Source: Chloroflexota bacterium
Lineage (GTDB): Bacteria; Chloroflexota; Dehalococcoidia; Tepidiformales; Tepidiformaceae
DNA length: 64,000 nt
Direction: 5' to 3'
NCBI GenBank assembly: GCA_016234445.1
Contig: JACRBT010000016.1
Location: 62,001 to 126,000, forward strand
In this document: positions 58,401 to 64,000 of the stretch, piece after piece
Layout of the letters: each line of letters starts with the position of its first letter
Position numbering within the stretch: the first letter of the stretch is position 1
The notes under the pieces: generated by a model
The model's input: only the letters and a program-made list of their open reading frames with translations
Database searches by the model: none
Told to the model about the DNA's origin: nothing
Program-made: the position numbers and the translations under genes

Positions 58401-58754
58401 CTCCGATTCGTCCTCGCCCATGATGCCGGCGCCGGGGTCGATCCCCGCTTCGATGGGGTGTTCGCGCAGGACCTGGAAGCAGAGCGAGTGGATGGTGCCG
58501 ATGATGGCCTCGTCGATCTTGGCGCGGTGGGCTTCGAGCCCGGCGAGCTCCATCACCTTCTTGCGCACGCGCTGGCGCATCTCGGCGGCGGCGGCATCGG
58601 TGAAGGTGACGGCGGCGACCTCGGAGGGCTTGCAGTCGCGGAGGAGCGAGACGTAGCGCGCAACGAGCTTCGTCGTCTTGCCGCTGCCGGCGCCGGCGGC
58701 GACGAGGATGTCCTGGCCGCGGGAGTCTGCGATCGGGTCAGTTTCCGTTGCCAT
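55470..58754 (-). CDS. addA: AddA-like helicase/nuclease (UvrD family)
   Basis: 1094 aa. SF1 helicase motifs: I VAAGAGSGKTTKLVARYVSL, Ia AAVTFTDAAAAEMRQRV, II FLLVDEAQDLNPLQAEII, III VGDEKQAIYGFRGSDVRLF, V VMTVHGAKGLQFPIVFVPQ, VI FYVAATRAADYLYLSG. The C-terminal nuclease domain has MHGTIDLLYRNEGRWHVLDF followed by KTN, the PD-(D/E)XK motif. Partner of AddB in RecBCD-type repair of double-strand breaks. ATG 58754 overlaps the end of addB by 17 nt. Confidence 0.93.
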   Translation of the reverse strand: MATETDPIADSRGQDILVAAGAGSGKTTKLVARYVSLLRDCKPSEVAAVTFTDAAAAEMRQRVRKKVMELAGLEAHRAKIDEAIIGTIHSLCFQVLREHPIEAGIDPGAGIMGEDESEFELLAACGDALETAAASDEDQAAALLEIGLFALRSQLPGMVGDRDQVRKAFARMGASPAGREEHVRAQLAAAAEPFRRQVVALRDALAVHHEARLRDDKLSARVAGIVDTLAPAATCAAEELGRLLAEAAPTRGGDGSAANWRDIGEVRHILDELKQLKDQLAAIAFSEADAHAVAVLPQLEALFEEACRLYDQRKQALDTLDYLDLELKARDLLAAYPAVADEYQESIRFLLVDEAQDLNPLQAEIIDLLSGRADGATKNGRVFFVGDEKQAIYGFRGSDVRLFTRLRDEIAAAGGEMHELGKSYRTHGPLVDAVNRVFQHVFAGATKAIHARPQDLEGRGGDAPPGPHLVLMPLVKATGDVPIRAEAALVAREIKRIVEAKTPVWDREDKAYRAAGYGDVAILLRAFTHLVPFEDALEAHGVPFATAAGSGYFDQQEVLDLQNLLTWLAEPDDEIALFAVLRSPLFLIDDATLLALRNADRYDLLGATGNPPAGLDPAIRARCKAAFKALGALRKLAATAPVDEILARALELTAVEAAWAALPRGEQANQNIRKLMALSQSLQGRSLDEFVDYLRRRRDQGAREAQAPVDQPHAVQVMTVHGAKGLQFPIVFVPQAHGGARSSAPAISWRGDTGISLKVDLGDDKPIAPGFHGLLAAQEKEEDRAEHRRLFYVAATRAADYLYLSGQEPPPDKASEGWSHLAAEALASHDGGGAVDLRDPVDPATVQWPPAPPPVIPDEAAEVEAAATLLLRPKVIPVRTSTPATALRAADYEGPRDRHDDGLASIRGTVAHRAIELRATGKPLPPLAGMVRALRDTAISDEDLERVAAGVEEILARFESSPLAATLRLPASEAKFEVPVAFDWDGLPMHGTIDLLYRNEGRWHVLDFKTNRVGRKALDELARPYLPQLGVYGLAIEKATGSRPALEIMFLDTGALHVLDPVAVDAALAEARARLDGGAEIADTEDLGGAAAEA

Positions 58755-61695
58755 CGTCCCCCTCCTCTTCCGGCGACCGGCTCTTCCGGCAGGCGGCCCC
58801 GAAGGCGCAGTAGCCGCAGGCGCGAAGGTCGGCCGGCCTGACGGGGAACTCACCCCTCGCGGCGGTGTTGCGCGCCTCGATGATGACGTCGAGCCCGCGC
58901 TCCGGCGTGGTCGCGCTCGCGGGATCGGCCGTGTCGATGGCGAACCGCTTGTGGCCCTTCGTGTAGACGTAGGCGGCGATCGCACGGCCGGCCCCCGTGA
59001 TTTCCCGCGCGGCGCAGGCATAGAGCGGCAGCTGGAGCTTGTAGCCGTCCGTCACCGCCTTCTTGTGGATGGCCTGGCCCGTCTTGTAGTCGACAACGAC
59101 AACGATGCCGTCGCCTTCGTCGATGCGGTCGAACTTGCCGTTTACTTCGAAGGGTGGGTTCGCCGGGACCGTGAAGACGAAGGGAAGCTCGACGCCGCGG
59201 ATCCGGGTGATGTCATGCTCGTCGCTGAACCGTGCTTCTTCCTGCAGCAGCGTCACCAGCTGGGGGAGCGCCTTTCGCCACTCGAGGCCCCAGAGGGCGG
59301 CCCGGCCGAAGCCGTATTTCTGGGGCGCATCCCTCCAGGCGGCTTCGCCTTCGGACTGCAGTCGCTGGAGCACGCCCGGGAGCGTGCTGCCGTTGAGCGC
59401 CTGCCCGTTCGACGCGAGGGGCGCGAGGAGATGTTCGAGGATGTCGTGGACGACGGTTCCGCGGGTGAGCGGGTCGGCATCCTCCAGTTCCTCGTCCAGT
59501 TCGCGGAGGCGGAGGACCTGCTTCCCGAAGAACTGGAACGGGCACTGGCGGAAGCTTTCGAAGCCGGTCGGGCTGAAGCGGGCGGGGAGCGAAGCCTGGG
59601 CCAGGCCGGCCGGGATGACGCCGCCGAAGGCGCCCGGCTCCTGTCCCGTTCGGCGCTGATGTTCGACGGAGGCAGCGGCGCGGACGATGCCCCAGACCTC
59701 CTCCGACCATGGTTCACGCAGGGGCGGCCGCAGGGCGGAACGTTCGCGCCAGTCGCGCGTGCAGCGGATGGCGAGTTCGCGGGCGGAGGCGGCGGTCGCG
59801 GCGTTGACGGGCGTGAGGTCGACGTGCCCGGGGGTGGTTTCGAAGTAGTAGGAGGCGGCGCGCGGCTTGCCCCGGGAGTCGACGCGCTGCCGCCAGGCGG
59901 TGAAAGTGACGTCGGCGCGGCTGCGGACGGACTGCCAGAGCTGGTCTTCGGTGGCCCGGGAGGTTTCGGGGAGCACGAGCCCTGCTTCCGCGAGCAGCCT
60001 GCGGGCGAGCGCCCCGAGGAGGGGCGTGGCGCGCCGCGGCGCCGGGAATTCGCCTTCGGAGAGTCCGGCGGCGGCGACGTGGGCGAAGCGCAGCCCGTGG
60101 AAGGTGTGCATCGGCGCGAGGAGGACGCCGCCTGGTTGGCGGAGCGTCGCGGAGGGGACGTCCATGGCGGCGGCGAGCTGGTCGACGAAGGCGGCGAAGG
60201 GCACGGGCTGGCCCCCGAGGGCCTCTTCGACGGCGACGAAGCCGAGGAGGTGGCCCCGCAACGCGTTGATGTCCTCCGCGACACCGAGGTCGCTGCGGGC
60301 TGCGGCGCGAACCAGGGCGCCGGGGCCGAAGAGGGCGGCGTCGATCCTGCGGGCGTGTTCGGCGGTCGTGGCGGGGGCAGTGGTTTCGAGGAGGGCGACA
60401 AGGTCGTCGAGTGCCCTCGTCAGCCCGGCTGAGGCGTCGAGGTCGTAGGGGCTCGGGTTGCGGGTGGTGCCGTCATGGGAGGTTTCGGGGCTGGCAAGCG
60501 AGACTGCGAGCTGGCGGAGCGATTCGAGCCCGCCCCAGAGCCCCCGCTGCCGGCCGCGCCTGGCGATGGTGCCGACAGCCCTCGGGTTGCCCAGCGCCCA
60601 GCGGTTGCGGTCGAGGAAGCCGCTGCGGAGGACGGCCACGAGATCGCGGAGTTTCCAGCGGGTACCGTCGCCGCCGGGAAGGCGGAGGAGGCGGATCACC
60701 CAGCCGCCGAAGGGCCGGGCCGACAGCGGTTCCCCGGCCGCGGGGTCGAGGGGGAGGTTGTATTCGGCGAAGATCTGGCGGGCAGTCCGGAGCACGGGCG
60801 CCGCCTGGCGGAAGGCCACCGCGAAGTCGGACGGCCGGAGCCCGGGGTTGGCGGCGAGGCGGACCTTGATGTCGCGGGCAATGGCGCGCATTTCGGATTC
60901 GCGGTCGTGGGCCGCAGTGGCTGAGGCGACGGCCGCCGGCGGATGGAAGTCTGTTGCGACTTCCACCGCGCCGGGGAGGGCGGTCCGGAGCGCTGCTTCG
61001 AAGGGGGTTGGCGGCTCGCCGGGCGAGGATTCGATGGTGAGCCATGCTTCCGGCGCACGCTGGAGGACGGCCACGACCAGCGCCAGTTCGGCGCGGCTGA
61101 AGGCGCGGAAGCCGTCGAAGAGGACGAGGCCCGGGAGCGAACCGCCATCGATGGCGTCGGCGACGCGGGCGGGAAGCGCGGCCGGGTGAGTCCAGCCGTG
61201 GGCGCTCATCTCGGCGTCGAAGCTGGCGTAGATGCCGGCGAGGGCGGCGAGGACGGGGTTCCCCGTGGCGGTCGCCGCCTCGGAGAACGCGCGCGGTTCG
61301 ATCAGCGCGTCCTGGAGTTCGCTGACCGCTTCGCTGACGAGCCGGAGGAGGCCCGGGGCATCGGCGATTCGGGCAAACGCGCCGGCGGCGCCGCTCTCGG
61401 CCTGGTCCGCGATCACGCGGCCGATGAGCGCGGCCAGCAGCCCCCGGGAAGGCACGTCGACCGTCGTGGCGGCGGCGCGGTCCCGGGCGAACTGGTTCAA
61501 GGTCAACACTTCGAGGTTGAGGGCGACGCCGCAGCGCTGGACCAGGCGCTTGCGGAACTGGTCGGCGTGGCGCGAGGTCGGGACGAGAACGAGGGTGGGG
61601 GCGAAGGGGTCGGCAGCGTAGCGCCCGGCCGCCCGGGCCAGGATGGCTTCTGTCTTGCCGCTTGCCGCGGGGCCGGTGACGAGTGTGACGGTCAT
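58738..61695 (-). CDS. addB: AddB-like helicase-nuclease subunit with Fe-S cluster
   Basis: 985 aa. Walker A GPAASGKTEAILARA, followed by an inactive-helicase-like body, and a C-terminal nuclease: NGKFDRIDEGDGIVVVVDYK. The last 30 residues contain CGYCAFGAAC, the Cys cluster that holds the AddB 4Fe-4S centre with an upstream Cys. Partner of AddA. ATG 61695 has TATGCT ending 8 nt upstream, and a perfect palindrome overlies the -35 area. Confidence 0.92.
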   Translation of the reverse strand: MTVTLVTGPAASGKTEAILARAAGRYAADPFAPTLVLVPTSRHADQFRKRLVQRCGVALNLEVLTLNQFARDRAAATTVDVPSRGLLAALIGRVIADQAESGAAGAFARIADAPGLLRLVSEAVSELQDALIEPRAFSEAATATGNPVLAALAGIYASFDAEMSAHGWTHPAALPARVADAIDGGSLPGLVLFDGFRAFSRAELALVVAVLQRAPEAWLTIESSPGEPPTPFEAALRTALPGAVEVATDFHPPAAVASATAAHDRESEMRAIARDIKVRLAANPGLRPSDFAVAFRQAAPVLRTARQIFAEYNLPLDPAAGEPLSARPFGGWVIRLLRLPGGDGTRWKLRDLVAVLRSGFLDRNRWALGNPRAVGTIARRGRQRGLWGGLESLRQLAVSLASPETSHDGTTRNPSPYDLDASAGLTRALDDLVALLETTAPATTAEHARRIDAALFGPGALVRAAARSDLGVAEDINALRGHLLGFVAVEEALGGQPVPFAAFVDQLAAAMDVPSATLRQPGGVLLAPMHTFHGLRFAHVAAAGLSEGEFPAPRRATPLLGALARRLLAEAGLVLPETSRATEDQLWQSVRSRADVTFTAWRQRVDSRGKPRAASYYFETTPGHVDLTPVNAATAASARELAIRCTRDWRERSALRPPLREPWSEEVWGIVRAAASVEHQRRTGQEPGAFGGVIPAGLAQASLPARFSPTGFESFRQCPFQFFGKQVLRLRELDEELEDADPLTRGTVVHDILEHLLAPLASNGQALNGSTLPGVLQRLQSEGEAAWRDAPQKYGFGRAALWGLEWRKALPQLVTLLQEEARFSDEHDITRIRGVELPFVFTVPANPPFEVNGKFDRIDEGDGIVVVVDYKTGQAIHKKAVTDGYKLQLPLYACAAREITGAGRAIAAYVYTKGHKRFAIDTADPASATTPERGLDVIIEARNTAARGEFPVRPADLRACGYCAFGAACRKSRSPEEEGDDGNGN

Positions 61696-61703
61696 CGCCC
61701 CGG

Positions 61704-61736
61704 AGCATACGGGAGCGGTGCGACAACTGTTGTCGC
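61704..61736 (-). promoter_or_regulatory. addBA promoter with 17-bp palindromic operator
   Basis: GCGACAAC-T-GTTGTCGC at 61720-61736 is a perfect palindrome. The -10 box TATGCT (minus strand, 61709-61704) lies 10 nt further downstream, so the palindrome occupies the -35 region of a leaderless promoter. An SOS or other repressor site is likely; it does not match the LexA boxes I know. Confidence 0.6.
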
Positions 61737-61844
61737 GTGGTGGAAGATTCCCGGCCTTTTGCCCCAGGCTAACGAACTCGCGTAGGATCAGGCGGCCGCC
61801 AAACCTGCCGGGCAGGACGGCGAGCCACCGCGCGAGGGCGATCC

Positions 61845-62885
61845 GTGCGCATCCTTGATGGCATCTACCAGCTCCTGACCCCTTTTCCCCAGTTCACGCT
61901 CGAAGACGCGAAGAAGCTTCGCCACGAACTCGAGGAGCACCCGCGGGTAACCAAGGGGCTGCCCTATGTGCTGCCCTACATGATTAAGGACGGCGGCGAA
62001 ACGGTGCTCGTGGACTGCGGCTGGAACACGGACAGCGCCTACGCCGCGCTCGAAGCGGGGATGCAGGAACACGGCAGCCACCCTTCGGAGATCTCCCGGC
62101 TCGTGATCACCCACGTCCACCCGGACCACTACGGCATGGCCGGGCGCCTGAAGCAGCATTCGAGCTGCAACGTGATGATCCACGAGAAGGACGCGGAGGT
62201 GATCACCGACCGCTACTTCGCCCCCAAGACCCTCACCGACCAGATGGGCCGCTTCATGGAGATGAACGGGGTGCCGACGATGGACACGCCGGCGATGTCG
62301 ATGGGTTCGATGGGGATGATCGGGATGGTGGCGGCGGTCCCGCCGGACACGCAGTTCCAGGGCGGCGAGATCCTCAAGGTGGGGCAATTCGAATTCGAAG
62401 TGATCTGGACGCCGGGGCATTCGCCGGGCCACATCTGCCTCTACGAACCGAACCATAAGATCCTCCTGACCGGCGACCACATCCTCCCGACGATCACGCC
62501 GAACGTCTCGATCCACGCCCAGACCCACGGCAGCCCACTCGGCGACTACATGCGTTCGCTCGAAAAGCTGGTGGACCTGGACGTGAAGTGGGTGCTCCCG
62601 GCGCACGAATTCGACACCAAGGACCTGAAGAAGCGGATCATCGAAATCGAGGAGCACCACATCGTCCGGCTCGACGAGATGGCGAAGTGCGTCGACCGCG
62701 GCGGCTCGACGGCGTGGGAAGTGGCCGGCCGGGTGAAGTGGGCGACGGGCATGCTCACGGACTTCGAACCGTTCATGCAGCGCGCGGCAGTCGGCGAGAC
62801 CATCGCCCACCTGGAGTACCTGTTCGAGGTCGGGCGGCTGGCGAAAGTGATGCGGGGCAAGGCGATGTACTGGCTGCCTGCCTGA
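61845..62885 (+). CDS. MBL-fold metallo-hydrolase
   Basis: 346 aa. Metallo-beta-lactamase fold: VLVDCGWNTDSAYAALEAGM, HVHPDHYGMAGRLK (HxHxDH), HSPGHICLYEPNHKILLTGD and a C-terminal extension of helices (LVDLDVKWVLPAHEF; ITEIEEHHIVRLDEM-like). A GTG start at 61845 has GAGGG upstream. The middle has a Met-rich insert (DTPAMSMGSMGMIGMV). Substrate unknown; glyoxalase-II-like or lactonase-like hydrolases are alternatives. It is divergent from addB. Confidence 0.86.
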   Translation: MRILDGIYQLLTPFPQFTLEDAKKLRHELEEHPRVTKGLPYVLPYMIKDGGETVLVDCGWNTDSAYAALEAGMQEHGSHPSEISRLVITHVHPDHYGMAGRLKQHSSCNVMIHEKDAEVITDRYFAPKTLTDQMGRFMEMNGVPTMDTPAMSMGSMGMIGMVAAVPPDTQFQGGEILKVGQFEFEVIWTPGHSPGHICLYEPNHKILLTGDHILPTITPNVSIHAQTHGSPLGDYMRSLEKLVDLDVKWVLPAHEFDTKDLKKRIIEIEEHHIVRLDEMAKCVDRGGSTAWEVAGRVKWATGMLTDFEPFMQRAAVGETIAHLEYLFEVGRLAKVMRGKAMYWLPA

Positions 62886-63038
62886 GGCAGCGGCGAGACG
62901 GCGGCTGGCGCACGGATCCGCGGGCAGGCGATGCGGCCACGGGGGGCCGCGACTACCGGGGCGCTCCCCGGGCTTGCTTCGCCCGTTCCCGGTTCCCCTG
63001 CGATACTGGGCGTACCACCTCCCACCCGGAGCCCCGCC

Positions 63039-64000
63039 ATGCCCCGACACCCCAACGAGGCCCTCTTCGAGGGCGAGAAGCCGTTCCCGATCATCCCCGT
63101 CTGTGAGCACTTCGCCGGCACGGAAGAGCGCATCGGCAAGGCTTTCGAGCTCCAGGCGAAGATGGGCGGCGTCTTCGACATCACGATGGACTGCGAAGAC
63201 GGCGCCCCGACCGGCGCCGAGAAGGCCCACGCCGAGATGGTCGTGCGGATGCAGCAGAGCGGCCTGAACAAGTTCAACATGGCCGGCGTCCGCATCCACG
63301 ACTACACGAACGCCCACTGGAAAGACGACGTCGACATCATCGTCCCGGGCGCCGGGGAGCGGGTCGCCTACATCACGGTCCCGAAGACGACGAAGGCCGA
63401 GCAGCTCGCGGAGATGATCGAGTACATCCGCGAGAAGGGGGCGAAGGCCGGGATCAAGCGGGAGATCCCCATCCACGCGCTGATGGAGACGCACGGCGCC
63501 CTCCGCCAGGTCTGGGAGATCGCCGCGCTCCCGAACGTCCAGGTGCTGGACTTCGGGCTCATGGACTTCGTCTCGGCGCACCACGGCGCCATCCCGTCGT
63601 CGGCGATGCGGTCGCCGGGGCAGTTCGAACACGCGCTGCTCCACCGGGCGAAGGCGGAGACGGTGGCGGCGGCCCTGGCGAACGGCGTCGTCCCGGCGCA
63701 CAACGTGACCCTGGAGCTGAAGGACACGGAGTTCATCTTCAACGACGCGAAGCGCGCCCACGACCAGTTCGGCTTCCTCCGGCAGTGGTCGATCTACCCG
63801 GCCCAGATCGAGCCGATCACGCGGGCGATGTCGCCGGCGCTGCCGGAAGTGGAAGAGGCGGAGGCGATCCTGATGAAGGCGTATGCCGCGGACTGGGGCC
63901 CGGTCCAGCACGAAGGCAGCCTCCACGACCGCGCGACCTACCGCTACTACTGGGAGCAGCTCCAGCGGGCCCGGGTGATGAACATCGAGATCCCGCCCAC
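63039..64000 (+). CDS. HpcH/HpaI-type CoA-ester lyase (malyl-CoA lyase-like), truncated by window end
   Basis: At least 320 aa with no stop before 64000. FDITMDCEDGAPTGAEKAHA has the metal-binding Asp/Glu of CitE-like lyases, IPIHALMETHGALRQVWEIA has the second Glu, and LDFGLMDFVSAHHGAIPSSA and WSIYPAQIEPITRAM are conserved in the malyl-CoA/beta-methylmalyl-CoA lyase group. Such lyases cleave or form malyl-, citramalyl- or beta-methylmalyl-CoA (e.g. 3-hydroxypropionate-type pathways in Chloroflexota). ATG 63039; the 3' end lies outside. Confidence 0.85.
   Translation, partial: MPRHPNEALFEGEKPFPIIPVCEHFAGTEERIGKAFELQAKMGGVFDITMDCEDGAPTGAEKAHAEMVVRMQQSGLNKFNMAGVRIHDYTNAHWKDDVDIIVPGAGERVAYITVPKTTKAEQLAEMIEYIREKGAKAGIKREIPIHALMETHGALRQVWEIAALPNVQVLDFGLMDFVSAHHGAIPSSAMRSPGQFEHALLHRAKAETVAAALANGVVPAHNVTLELKDTEFIFNDAKRAHDQFGFLRQWSIYPAQIEPITRAMSPALPEVEEAEAILMKAYAADWGPVQHEGSLHDRATYRYYWEQLQRARVMNIEIPP

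Noticed and set aside
57135-58841. 568-aa plus-strand frame opposite addA
   Set aside because: Antisense shadow of the helicase gene with no motifs or ribosome site.
61720-61736. Known LexA box
   Set aside because: The palindrome ACAACTGTTGT core lacks the CGAAC-N4-GTTCG and GTTC-N7-GTTC patterns, so I report only an unassigned operator.

Overview
The window is 64 kb of very GC-rich bacterial chromosome with tightly packed genes on both strands. Third codon positions are saturated with G and C, starts are often GTG or TTG, and 1-4 nt start/stop overlaps are common. The mix of family III CoA-transferases, acyl-CoA dehydrogenases, enoyl-CoA hydratase, MaoC hydratase, a malyl-CoA-lyase-type enzyme, paired TrkA proteins, HspR, ClpC, LCP and lipoproteins suits a heterotrophic Chloroflexota bacterium (Dehalococcoidia/Tepidiformia-like). 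That assignment is inferred from gene content; no rRNA marker is present.

Layout. 1-4.1 kb: tRNA-Ala, a secreted metalloprotease-like gene inserted between two copies of a 52-bp repeat, and two CoA-transferases. 4.1-12.3 kb: LysM lipoprotein, MMPL transporter, then a MoxR / DUF58 / transglutaminase-like operon whose transglutaminase has lost all three catalytic residues, followed by ogt. 12.3-20 kb: ychF, small unknowns, a zincin, an LCP ligase, acyl-CoA dehydrogenase, HNH nuclease, enoyl-CoA hydratase and a PNPOx-like protein. 20-28 kb: folC, metF-like, a DsbA/FrnE-family gene with an in-frame TGA at the first Cys of its CPWC motif (candidate selenoprotein), EEP nuclease, and a tail of small genes including MaoC, a mismatch DNA glycosylase and an alcohol dehydrogenase. 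28-31 kb: a SAM-I riboswitch in front of a threonine-synthase homologue, a NIL-domain protein and a MoaD/ThiS-like sulfur carrier, which reads best as a homocysteine/methionine-forming unit. 31-36 kb (minus strand): tatA, XdhC-like, pheA, two TrkA proteins, UspA, a tiny membrane protein and a DUF4349-like lipoprotein. 36-43 kb: a CorC/HlyC-like gene bracketed by repeats, then an HspR stress locus (hsp20 divergent from dnaJ-hspR-[PD-(D/E)XK gene]-clpC). 43-49 kb: DinB-like, ABM, tag, two tandem serine hydrolases, HAD hydrolase, acyl-CoA dehydrogenase. 49-54 kb (minus strand): an island with a 40-aa peptide gene, two related lipoproteins, a periplasmic adaptor, an ABC ATPase and a permease. 54-64 kb: SH3/propeller protein, the addBA recombination operon with a palindrome at its promoter, an MBL hydrolase, and a CoA lyase cut off by the window end.

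Cross-cutting points. (1) Many genes carry a TAnnnT -10 box ending 5-8 nt before the start codon, so leaderless mRNAs look common. (2) At three loci a foreign-looking segment lies between imperfect or perfect copies of the end of the neighbouring native gene, suggesting a shared acquisition route. (3) The strongest candidates for new biology are the Sec-containing DsbA-family protein (22329-22970), the riboswitch-controlled sulfur-carrier methionine unit (28804-30937), and the peptide/ABC island (49405-53738).
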